NCBI GenBank assembly: GCA_014239225.1
Contig: JAAZZI010000005.1
Location: 1-20,165, forward strand
From: Gammaproteobacteria bacterium
GTDB taxonomy: Bacteria; Pseudomonadota; Gammaproteobacteria; Eutrophobiales; Eutrophobiaceae
Direction: 5' to 3'
Length of the DNA stretch: 20,165 bases
The position numbers and the translations under genes were made by a program. Of this stretch, positions 8,440 through 15,403 are shown in pieces. Below the pieces are notes generated by a model. That model searched no databases. It was not told the DNA's origin and saw only the letters and a list, made by a program, of their open reading frames with translations. Each line of letters starts with the position of its first letter. The first letter of the stretch is position 1.

Positions 8440-8697
8440 ATGGATTGGATTGTTTATATCTTAAAATGTTCAGATAGTAGTTTATATACAGGTATTACTA
8501 ATAATATTGCAAATCGTGTTAGGGCACATCAAAATGGAAAGGGCGCTAAATATACAAGAGGTCGTGGACCATTTAAAATTATTTATCAGGAACAATATGC
8601 AACGCGTAGTGCCGCCTCTAAAAGAGAATTAGAAATTAAAAGTCTAAATCATCAAGAAAAATTGAAACTTAAATCCAATTTATTTCCAACAGCATAA
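8440..8697 (+). CDS. Small GIY-YIG nuclease-domain protein (UPF0213/YhbQ-like)
   Basis: An 85-residue protein that is essentially one GIY-YIG domain. The two hallmark elements appear as VYILKC (residues 5-10) and YTGITNN (16-22). The conserved Arg is in the RVRAHQNGKGAKYTRGRGP segment, and the metal-binding Glu is in KRELEIKSL. The pattern is closest to the UPF0213 family (E. coli YhbQ, 100 aa), whose members have DNA nuclease activity in some studies but no settled role. The gene sits between purA and rnr, where none is found in E. coli or Pseudomonas as I recall. It starts on the base after the purA stop and has no Shine-Dalgarno, so it is probably translated by reinitiation. Confidence 0.9.
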   Translation: MDWIVYILKCSDSSLYTGITNNIANRVRAHQNGKGAKYTRGRGPFKIIYQEQYATRSAASKRELEIKSLNHQEKLKLKSNLFPTA

Positions 8698-8700
8698 ACA

Positions 8701-10854
8701 GTGCCTAAAAAAAAATTAAAATCTAAAAAATCAACTCCGTCTTTTTTATTACCGGAACGCAAAGAAATTACGGAATCCCTAAATGATGTTGGCAGGCCCC
8801 AAACACGTAAACAGCTCGCACTAGCTTTTGGTATTACTGAACCTGAAATTCGACGAGCATTAGGCCGAAGATTAAAAGCAATGATGCGCGATGGCGAACT
8901 TATACGAAATCGCCGCGGAAGTTATGGATTACTTAAGAAAATGGACTTATTCAAAGGCTATGTTATAGGGCACCCAGATGGTTATGGTTTTGTTGTTCCT
9001 GAGGAAGGTGGGAATGATTTATTTTTATCAGCAAAAGAAATGCGAATGCTGTTGCACGGAGATAGGGTTGTTGTTCGTTTGGTGAATACTGACAAAAAAG
9101 GAAGACGAGAAGGCTCATTGGTTGAAGTTTTGCAAAGAGCTAATCATCATGTTGTAGGTAAATTTTTTAAGGAAAGCGGAATTTCCTACGTTGTTCCAGA
9201 TAATAAACGAATAAGCCAAGATATTTTAATCTCTTCTTCAATTAAAAATAAAGCAAAGCACGGACAATATGTTGTTGTCGAGATAGTTCATCAACCAAAG
9301 AAGCATCGACAACCAGTTGGTAAGGTATCTAGTATTATTGGAGATAATAATGACGTAAACATGGCGGTCGATATTGCAATTCGTAGCCATGAATTACCAT
9401 TTAAGTGGTCAGATGAAATCAATCATGAAATTAACGATTTAAGAGAAGAAGTGGATTTAAATAAACCTATTAATAGGTGTGACTATAGAGATATCGCATT
9501 TGTTACTATTGATGGAGAAGATGCGCGTGATTTTGATGATGCTGTGTTTTGTGAAAAACATGATGGAGGATGGCGGCTTCTTGTTGCTATCGCAGATGTT
9601 TCTCATTATGTTAAACAGCAGAGTTTACTAGATGATGAAGCTTTTTTGCGTGGTACTTCTGTTTATTTTCCAAATCGTGTTATTCCAATGCTTCCTGAGA
9701 TTCTATCGAATGGATTATGCTCTTTAAAACCTAATGTTGATCGGCTATGTTTAGTTTGTGAATTGACCATTAATATTCATGGAAAAGTAGAACAGTCATC
9801 TTTTAAAAAAGCGATAATTTGTTCAGACGCGAGATTAACGTATACGGAAATGTCAGAAATTGTAGTTGATAAAATCAGTAACCAAAGAAAAAAATATTCA
9901 AATTTATTACCCCATCTTGATAATTTATATGAACTTTATCAATTACTATATATTGAACGTAAGAGACGCGGGTTAATTGATTTTTCTTCAATTGAATCTC
10001 GCTTCATATTTGATAAAGAAGGGAGTGTTGAGGCAATAGAGAAAGTTAAGAGAAATAATGCTCACCGTTTAATTGAGGAGATGATGTTAGTTGCTAACAT
10101 AGCCGCTGGTGAATTTTTAGAAAAAAACGATATTCCAGGAATATATCGTATTCATAATACCCCGAAAGAAGAAAAGCTAAAGGACTTACGCTTATTATTA
10201 TCGCAGCTTGGGTTATCGTTGGAAGGCGATGAAAAGCCAACGGCAAAAAGTTATTCTTTGCTGGTAGAAAAAATTAGAAAACGTGATGATGCGCAAATGC
10301 TAGAAACCATTTTATTACGGAGCATGCCACTTGCTGAATATAGCATATCAAATAAGGGCCATTTCGGTTTGGGTTTTCCCGTGTACACACATTTTACCTC
10401 TCCCATACGGCGTTACCCAGATATGATGATTCATCGAATAATTTCTCACGTCATCGATGGAGAGACGTCATCAGCATTTGGCTATAACCAGCAAACTATG
10501 CTGGAATTAGCAGATCATTGTTCATTAACAGAGCGTCGAGCTGAGGATGCATCGCGCGATGCCACACAACGTCTTAAATGTAATTTTATGAAAGATAAAG
10601 AAGGGAAGGTATTCCATGGTATGGTAAGTTCTGTTACATCTTTTGGTTTATTTGTTTTACTTGATGATATCCATGTCGAAGGGTTGGTGCATATCAGTAC
10701 ATTACCAACTGACTATTATCATTATGATCCTATTACTCATAAACTTTCTGGAGAACGTGGCGGAAAGATTTTTTCTCTTGGCCAAAAATTAACGGTAGTA
10801 CTAATACGTGTTGTCATAGATGAGCGTAAAATAGATTTTGAATTACAAAATTAA
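8701..10854 (+). CDS. rnr: Ribonuclease R
   Basis: A processive 3'-5' exoribonuclease of the RNase II family that degrades structured RNA and takes part in rRNA quality control. It has 717 residues, against 813 in E. coli. Domain order: N-terminal helix-turn-helix (about 17-75), two cold-shock OB folds (about 83-225), the RNB catalytic domain (about 255-585) and an S1 domain (about 635-716). The catalytic cluster DGEDARDFDD gives acidic residues 271, 277, 279 and 280. The family segments YTHFTSPIRRYPDMMIHR and GLFVLLDD (in S1) are intact. The long Lys-rich C-terminal tail of the enteric enzyme is missing. GTG at 8701 is the only sensible start, since an in-frame TAA (8695-8697) lies one codon upstream. 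The stop overlaps the rlmB start by one base. Confidence 0.96.
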   Translation: MPKKKLKSKKSTPSFLLPERKEITESLNDVGRPQTRKQLALAFGITEPEIRRALGRRLKAMMRDGELIRNRRGSYGLLKKMDLFKGYVIGHPDGYGFVVPEEGGNDLFLSAKEMRMLLHGDRVVVRLVNTDKKGRREGSLVEVLQRANHHVVGKFFKESGISYVVPDNKRISQDILISSSIKNKAKHGQYVVVEIVHQPKKHRQPVGKVSSIIGDNNDVNMAVDIAIRSHELPFKWSDEINHEINDLREEVDLNKPINRCDYRDIAFVTIDGEDARDFDDAVFCEKHDGGWRLLVAIADVSHYVKQQSLLDDEAFLRGTSVYFPNRVIPMLPEILSNGLCSLKPNVDRLCLVCELTINIHGKVEQSSFKKAIICSDARLTYTEMSEIVVDKISNQRKKYSNLLPHLDNLYELYQLLYIERKRRGLIDFSSIESRFIFDKEGSVEAIEKVKRNNAHRLIEEMMLVANIAAGEFLEKNDIPGIYRIHNTPKEEKLKDLRLLLSQLGLSLEGDEKPTAKSYSLLVEKIRKRDDAQMLETILLRSMPLAEYSISNKGHFGLGFPVYTHFTSPIRRYPDMMIHRIISHVIDGETSSAFGYNQQTMLELADHCSLTERRAEDASRDATQRLKCNFMKDKEGKVFHGMVSSVTSFGLFVLLDDIHVEGLVHISTLPTDYYHYDPITHKLSGERGGKIFSLGQKLTVVLIRVVIDERKIDFELQN

Positions 10855-11606
10855 TGACAAAAAAAATTGAAAAAATTTATGGTATACACTCTGCTATGGA
10901 AATTATCAAGACTTCACCAGATAGAATTTTGAATATCTGGTTACAAGATTCAGCTAAATCAAAGCCTATTGTTTTAATTCATGATGCAGCAAAAAATATT
11001 GGACTTTCAATTCAATTATCTAAACGAGATAGATTAGACAAGATGACAAATAATAAAAATCATCAAGGCGTAGTCCTGGAAATAAAAAAAACTAATGAAG
11101 CAAACTCAAATAATCTCGATGAGATTCTAAAGAAAAACGAAAATACTAATCCTATATACTTGATTCTTGATTCAATTCAAGATCCTAATAATTTAGGCGC
11201 ATGTATTCGTACAGCTGTTGCAGCAGGAGTGTCAGCAATTATTATTCCTAAAGATCGTGCTGTTGGTGTTAATGAAACTGTTAAAAAAGTTGCATGTGGA
11301 GCTGCTGAAAATATTACTATCATTACTGTTGTTAATTTAGTTCGCGCAATAAAAAAAATAAAAGAAATGGGTATCTGGGTAATAGGTGCAGTTGGAAATA
11401 CTGAAGAATCGATTTATGATTTTGATTTAAAAGGGGCAATTGCAATTGTGATTGGAGGCGAGGATAAAGGCATACGATCTCTGGTTCGAAATGAGTGTGA
11501 CTTTATAGGCTCATTACCCATTACAAAAAGAATCGAAAGTCTTAATGCTTCAGTCGCAACTGGCATTATTTTGTTCGAGGCTGTTAGACAAAGAAAAAGT
11601 ATGTAA
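10854..11606 (+). CDS. rlmB: 23S rRNA (guanosine-2'-O-)-methyltransferase RlmB
   Basis: Methylates the ribose 2'-OH of G2251 (E. coli numbering) in the peptidyl-transferase P loop, using S-adenosylmethionine. It has 250 residues (243 in E. coli). The N-terminal substrate-binding domain begins with the typical IYGIHSAME. The SPOUT knot follows with motif 1 DPNNLGACIRTA (110-121), motif 2 IGGEDKGIR (200-208) and motif 3 around 223-236 (ITKRIESLNASVAT), including the catalytic Asn/Arg/Glu/Ser residues of this family. It is coupled to rnr by a TAATG overlap, the usual rnr-rlmB pair. No independent Shine-Dalgarno is seen. The N-terminal third uses an Asn/Lys-rich stretch around residues 70-100, which is loop sequence. 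Confidence 0.95.
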   Translation: MTKKIEKIYGIHSAMEIIKTSPDRILNIWLQDSAKSKPIVLIHDAAKNIGLSIQLSKRDRLDKMTNNKNHQGVVLEIKKTNEANSNNLDEILKKNENTNPIYLILDSIQDPNNLGACIRTAVAAGVSAIIIPKDRAVGVNETVKKVACGAAENITIITVVNLVRAIKKIKEMGIWVIGAVGNTEESIYDFDLKGAIAIVIGGEDKGIRSLVRNECDFIGSLPITKRIESLNASVATGIILFEAVRQRKSM

Positions 11607-11664
11607 CACAATTTCACTATATATCAATAAGTTAACTATTTTTTTAATTTCTTGATATGGCACA

Positions 11665-11693
11665 TTGCAGTATAGCAATCTATCTATTACAAT
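11665..11693 (+). promoter_or_regulatory. Predicted promoter of the rpsF operon
   Basis: TTGCAG (11665-11670) and TACAAT (11688-11693) lie exactly 17 bases apart in the 154-base gap after rlmB. The next seven bases, CCCGCTC, are unusually G+C-rich for this region. G+C-rich discriminators are typical of ribosomal protein and rRNA promoters under stringent control, which is inference here. Initiation near 11700 would place the whole predicted S6:S18 leader hairpin in the transcript. Confidence 0.6.
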
Positions 11694-11706
11694 CCCGCTC
11701 ACTTTT

Positions 11707-11756
11707 AATCCTTGCTTCACTCTGCAGTATGAGGAAGCTAACTAACCGAGAGGATT
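11707..11756 (+). promoter_or_regulatory. S6:S18-type autoregulatory leader of rpsF
   Basis: A closing helix pairs AATCCT (11707-11712) with AGGATT (11751-11756), and T11713 can wobble-pair with G11750. Inside it, GCTTC (11714-11718) pairs with GAAGC (11734-11738), and after one unpaired A, CTC (11720-11722) pairs with GAG (11731-11733) around an eight-base loop. The 3' strand keeps an unpaired stretch (11739-11749) carrying CCG at 11746-11748. A helix with a CCG-containing bulge is the hallmark of the known S6:S18 mRNA motif that mimics the 16S rRNA site. The closing helix covers the Shine-Dalgarno (AGAGG, 11749-11753), so the bS6-bS18 complex would repress its own translation. Confidence 0.7.
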
Positions 11757-11760
11757 TTTA

Positions 11761-12132
11761 ATGCGACATTATGAAATCGTAATTTTGGTACACCCGGACC
11801 AAAGTGAACAGGTACCCGCAATGATAGAGCGCTATCAGGGCATTATCACAAGCAATAAAGGCAAAGTGCATCGCTTGGAAGATTGGGGCAGAAGACTCTT
11901 AGCATATCCAATTAATAAAATTCATAAAGCACATTATGTTCTTATGAATATTGAATGCGGTGGCGAATCATTAAATCAGTTAACTGATGCCTTTCGATTT
12001 AATGATGCAGTTCTTCGTAATTTAGTGATCAAGAAAAATAAAGTAGTAACCCAACCCTCTCCTTTATTTAAATCTGATAATGGGGATAAAAGAGTAGCTG
12101 AAAAATCAAATTCATCAGATACTAAAAAATAA
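11761..12132 (+). CDS. rpsF: 30S ribosomal protein bS6
   Basis: A small-subunit protein that binds the central domain of 16S rRNA together with bS18. It has 123 residues (131-135 in E. coli). The opening MRHYEIVILVHPDQSEQV and the segment GGKVHRLEDWGRR-like GKVHRLEDWGRRLLAYPINK (about 39-58) are diagnostic, with HYVLMNIE and DAVLRNLVIK forming the remaining ferredoxin-like fold. The C-terminal 25 residues are a polar Lys/Ser/Asn tail, not the poly-Glu end seen in enterics. ATG with AGAGGAT Shine-Dalgarno, inside the predicted leader helix. rpsR follows after 19 bases; priB, present in enterics between the two, is absent, as in Pseudomonas. Confidence 0.97.
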   Translation: MRHYEIVILVHPDQSEQVPAMIERYQGIITSNKGKVHRLEDWGRRLLAYPINKIHKAHYVLMNIECGGESLNQLTDAFRFNDAVLRNLVIKKNKVVTQPSPLFKSDNGDKRVAEKSNSSDTKK

Positions 12133-12151
12133 ATATGAGAGGATCATAAAA

Positions 12152-12376
12152 ATGGCACGCTATTTTAAACGTAAACGATATTGTCGATTTACCGCAGAAG
12201 GTGTTGATGAGATAGATTATAAAGATCTCAATACATTAAAAAATTATGTATCTGAATCGGGCAAAATTATGCCCAGCCGGATTTCAGGTACCAAGACTCG
12301 TTATCAACGACAGTTATCGACAGCTATTAAGCGTGCTCGTTATCTTGCGTTAATACCTTATAGTGATGCCCACTAG
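12152..12376 (+). CDS. rpsR: 30S ribosomal protein bS18
   Basis: A 74-residue small-subunit protein (75 in E. coli) that forms a heterodimer with bS6 on the platform of the 30S subunit. Typical segments are RRKYCRF-like KRKRYCRFTAEG at the N-terminus, IDYKDLNTLKNYVSESGKI and the highly conserved PSRISGTKTRYQRQL and IKRARYLALIPY. The ATG is preceded by GAGAGGA at good spacing. It is the second gene of the rpsF operon, so the predicted leader before rpsF would control both partners of the regulatory complex. Confidence 0.98.
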   Translation: MARYFKRKRYCRFTAEGVDEIDYKDLNTLKNYVSESGKIMPSRISGTKTRYQRQLSTAIKRARYLALIPYSDAH

Positions 12377-12387
12377 TCTTTTTTGCG

Positions 12388-12409
12388 TGTATTAAGTAAA
12401 AATAATACA
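12388..12409. repeat. Perfect 7-bp dyad after rpsR
   Basis: TGTATTA (12388-12394) and TAATACA (12403-12409) are perfect inverse complements around an eight-base A-rich loop. A run of seven T's begins 13 bases later (12423-12429), too far for a standard intrinsic terminator. The dyad lies in the 110-base gap before the DUF2232 gene and could be a weak attenuator, a protein-binding palindrome or chance in AT-rich DNA. The rest of this gap shows nothing recognisable. Confidence 0.3.
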
Positions 12410-12486
12410 GGAATAACGACTCTTTTTTTAAAATTAAAGATATATTCAAATGTAGCTGCTAACACTAACTTAAGAGATTTATAGAA

Positions 12487-13389
12487 TTGATTGGCAAATA
12501 TATACTTAGCGGTAGAATACAGGCAATTACAGCGATAACATTAAGTGCTTTAATATCATTTTTGCTACCTCCATTTGCATTCTTAATTAGCGGTTCAGTT
12601 GTTGGGCTACTTACCTTAAGAAAAGGAATTGTTTATACGTTACACGCGTTAGTTATAAGTGGCCTTATTTTACAAATTTTCTTTATATTTTTAGGTATAT
12701 CGCTTTATATAAATTCAATCTATGTACTAATAATTTGGCTACCTATTTTATTTTTATCTGCCATATTACGTTTTAGTGAACGTCAAGGCGTATTGATCCT
12801 TTTTGCAGGATTGATAACAACAATCTTAGTAATTATTTTTTATTCAATTATTGGAGATGTTTCTGTATGGTGGCAAGAGCGATTAGATTTAGTCTTTGAG
12901 CAGTCACTAGCCCCCGAACAACTCAATGAGTATCGAACAGCATTGGCTTCTACTAGTGGCTTCATAAATGCAATGATCCTTGCGGGCTTTATGATGAATA
13001 TGATAATGAGCGTCCTATTCGCGAGATGGTGGCAATCTAGATTGTTTAACTTAGGCGGGTTTCGAAAGGAATTTTATAGACTTCGAATACCAATAATAAT
13101 GTTGCCAGTTTTTATTATAATCTTGGTCTTAGCGTTAACAGTTAATGAGCCTTGGCAAGATATGTTTAAGGATATTCTGATTGTTTCAGTATTTATGTAT
13201 TTAATTCAGGGAATTTCATTTGCGCATCGTACTGTAGATAAGTTAAAACTTTCAGTAGGTTGGCTTGTCTTTTTGTATTGTTTACTCATGCTGGTCCCGC
13301 AGATGGGGTTAATTATAGCTTGTTTTGGAATTGTTGATGTTTTTTCCAACTGGATCACTAAAAACCAAGATTCAGAAAAGGAATCCTGA
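12487..13389 (+). CDS. DUF2232 (YybS-like) integral membrane protein
   Basis: A 300-residue, strongly hydrophobic protein with about eight predicted membrane segments (roughly residues 13-35, 36-50, 53-75, 77-95, 100-125, 157-180, 200-220, 230-245 and 255-290, some of which may merge). A polar section around 127-155 contains WWQERLDLVFEQSLAPEQLNEY. Membrane proteins of the DUF2232 family stand at this place, between rpsR and rplI, in Pseudomonas and many other Gammaproteobacteria, and this placement is the main basis for the call. Function is unknown. The start is TTG at 12487 with a weak purine stretch (AAGAGA) before it. The C-terminus ends in a charged tail after the last segment. Confidence 0.8.
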   Translation: MIGKYILSGRIQAITAITLSALISFLLPPFAFLISGSVVGLLTLRKGIVYTLHALVISGLILQIFFIFLGISLYINSIYVLIIWLPILFLSAILRFSERQGVLILFAGLITTILVIIFYSIIGDVSVWWQERLDLVFEQSLAPEQLNEYRTALASTSGFINAMILAGFMMNMIMSVLFARWWQSRLFNLGGFRKEFYRLRIPIIMLPVFIIILVLALTVNEPWQDMFKDILIVSVFMYLIQGISFAHRTVDKLKLSVGWLVFLYCLLMLVPQMGLIIACFGIVDVFSNWITKNQDSEKES

Positions 13390-13444
13390 GACGACCCTAT
13401 CTAGAATCTGTTATTATTTAGACTATCAAAAATGAGGTAAATTA

Positions 13445-13903
13445 ATGAACGTTATTCTTCTTGAAAAAATTAATAAGCTCGGTGATTTGGGGGACCAAGT
13501 CAATGTCAAATCTGGTTTTGGTAGAAACTACCTTATACCGAGCGGCAAAGCTGTTTCAGCAACTACTGAAAATATTGCAAAGTTTCAAGCTAGAAGAGCT
13601 GAACTTGAAAAACAACATCAAGAGACATTAGCATCAGCAGGTGAGCGGGCTGAAAAATTAAATGACATAAATATTTCAATTTCACGTAAAGCAGGTGCCG
13701 AAGGTAAATTATATGGCTCAATAGGGACTGTTGATATTGTTGAAGCGGTTATAGATCAATCAGGTGTTGACCTTGCTAAACACGAGGTAAGATTACCTGA
13801 AGGCCCAATACGAGATATCGGTGAGTATAAATTAGTTATTCAGTTGCATGCGGACGTTTCTGCTACCATCACGGTAAATGTTGTTTCTGAAGAAGAGAGC
13901 TAG
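13445..13903 (+). CDS. rplI: 50S ribosomal protein bL9
   Basis: An elongated large-subunit protein that binds 23S rRNA near the L1 stalk and helps limit frameshifting. It has 152 residues (149 in E. coli). The N-terminal domain has MNVILLEKINKLGDLGDQV and the invariant VKSGFGRNYLIPSGKA (residues 21-36). A long charged helix follows (about 42-75), then the C-terminal domain with EGKLYGSIGTVDIVEA. The ATG follows a GAGGT Shine-Dalgarno (AATGAGGTAAATT). It is the last ribosomal gene of the cluster; dnaB starts 87 bases downstream. Confidence 0.97.
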   Translation: MNVILLEKINKLGDLGDQVNVKSGFGRNYLIPSGKAVSATTENIAKFQARRAELEKQHQETLASAGERAEKLNDINISISRKAGAEGKLYGSIGTVDIVEAVIDQSGVDLAKHEVRLPEGPIRDIGEYKLVIQLHADVSATITVNVVSEEES

Positions 13904-13990
13904 TTTTAGGATCAAAACATTATAGTTAGATGGGGTGATAATACCGCTAACAATCAAGTGTAAGTCTAGATTTTATCCTAGGGGATTTAA

Positions 13991-15403
13991 ATGCAAGAAC
14001 CAGTAAAAACATCTTTTTCAAACGACGTTGAAACAACAGCATTAAAAATTCCGCCACATTCAGTTGAGGCCGAGCAAGCCGTTTTAGGTGGCGTATTTCT
14101 CGATAAGGAGGCCTGGGACAAAATAGCAGAGCGAGTTCGAGAAGAAGATTTTTACAGAAGAGATCATCGTATTATCTTTCGTGCAATCAACCAGCTTAGT
14201 AATGAAGGGCAACCCTATGATATTGTGACTGTTGCTGAATGGTTAGAAAATCATCAACTTCTTGATGAATCTGGAGGTATGCGCAATCTTGCCGCGCTTG
14301 CTGAAAATACACCAAGCGCAAGCAATATCAGTGCCTATGCTGATATTGTAAGAAAACGTTCAATTCTAAGACAATTAATTTCCGCAACCTCAGATATCAA
14401 TGACACAGTCTTTAATCCACAAGGACAAAGTAGTGAACAAATTCTTGAATTTGCTGAACAGACAGTTTTTGAAATAGCTGAACAAGAAACGCGAGGCAGA
14501 AAGAGTTATCAGAATGTTAGCGCATATACAGACGTAGTAATGGAGAGGATTCAGGCGCTAGCAGAAAGCAAAAGTTCTATAACAGGTATTCGCACTGGAT
14601 ATCATGATTTAGATTTTAAAACGGCTGGATTTCAACGTTCTGACTTAATTATTATTGCTGGTCGCCCATCTATGGGTAAGACAGCATTAGCTGTAAATAT
14701 AGCAGAGACTGCTGCAATAAAAGACAAGCATAGTGTTGCTATCTTTAGTATGGAGATGCAAGCAGAACAATTAACTATGCGTATGATGTCATCTTTAGCG
14801 AATATTGATCAACACAAAGTAAGAACAGGTAAATTAGATGGCGATGATTGGATTAGATTTACCTCAACAGTAGGAATATTACAAGAGACAGAAATGTTTA
14901 TAGATGATACTCCAGCATTAACACCTGCAGAATTAAGGGCACGATGTCGTCGAATCTCCCGTGAACACGGTCTTGATCTTGTCGTCGTCGATTATTTGCA
15001 ATTAATGCAGGTTGCAGGGACTTCTGAAAATCGTGCAACTGAAATTTCAGAAATTTCACGATCCCTAAAAGCAATGGCAAAAGAACTTAACATACCTGTT
15101 ATTGCATTATCACAATTAAATCGTAGTTTAGAATCCAGGCAGGATAAACGACCTGTTATGTCTGATCTTCGAGAAAGCGGTGCTATAGAGCAAGATGCAG
15201 ATGTCATTATTTTTATTTATCGTGATGAAGTTTATGATGAAGAAAGCTCTGATAAAGGAATGGCTGAAATTATAATTAGCAAACAAAGAAATGGGCCTAT
15301 TGGGAAACTTAAACTAGCTTGGCGTGGCCAATATACCCGTTTCGATAATTTTGTTAAGGACCCTTTAACATACGATAGTCCTTCGGTTGGGAAGTATGAA
15401 TGA
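13991..15403 (+). CDS. dnaB: Replicative DNA helicase DnaB
   Basis: Hexameric 5'-3' helicase that unwinds DNA at the replication fork and recruits DnaG primase. It has 470 residues (471 in E. coli). The N-terminal domain begins with PPHSVEAEQAVLGG and contains FYRRDHRIIF. The RecA-like domain has Walker A GRPSMGKT (224-231), Walker B VVVDYLQL (331-338), the H4 segment RPVMSDLRESGAIEQDAD and the C-terminal GKLKLAWRGQYTRF. No intein is present, although this family often carries one at the P-loop. The ATG follows AGGGGA at good spacing. The last four bases overlap the alr start (ATGA), coupling the two genes as in enterics. Confidence 0.97.
   Translation: MQEPVKTSFSNDVETTALKIPPHSVEAEQAVLGGVFLDKEAWDKIAERVREEDFYRRDHRIIFRAINQLSNEGQPYDIVTVAEWLENHQLLDESGGMRNLAALAENTPSASNISAYADIVRKRSILRQLISATSDINDTVFNPQGQSSEQILEFAEQTVFEIAEQETRGRKSYQNVSAYTDVVMERIQALAESKSSITGIRTGYHDLDFKTAGFQRSDLIIIAGRPSMGKTALAVNIAETAAIKDKHSVAIFSMEMQAEQLTMRMMSSLANIDQHKVRTGKLDGDDWIRFTSTVGILQETEMFIDDTPALTPAELRARCRRISREHGLDLVVVDYLQLMQVAGTSENRATEISEISRSLKAMAKELNIPVIALSQLNRSLESRQDKRPVMSDLRESGAIEQDADVIIFIYRDEVYDEESSDKGMAEIIISKQRNGPIGKLKLAWRGQYTRFDNFVKDPLTYDSPSVGKYE

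Noticed and set aside
13903..13918. Inverted repeat GTTTT/AAAAC after rplI as a terminator
   Set aside because: The stem is only five mostly A/T pairs with no following T tract, and dnaB lies close downstream.
13930..13945. GATAAT box in the rplI-dnaB gap as a dnaB promoter
   Set aside because: No acceptable -35 hexamer lies 16-18 bases upstream.
13991..15403. Possible intein in DnaB
   Set aside because: The protein is 470 aa with contiguous Walker A and B regions, so no insertion is present.
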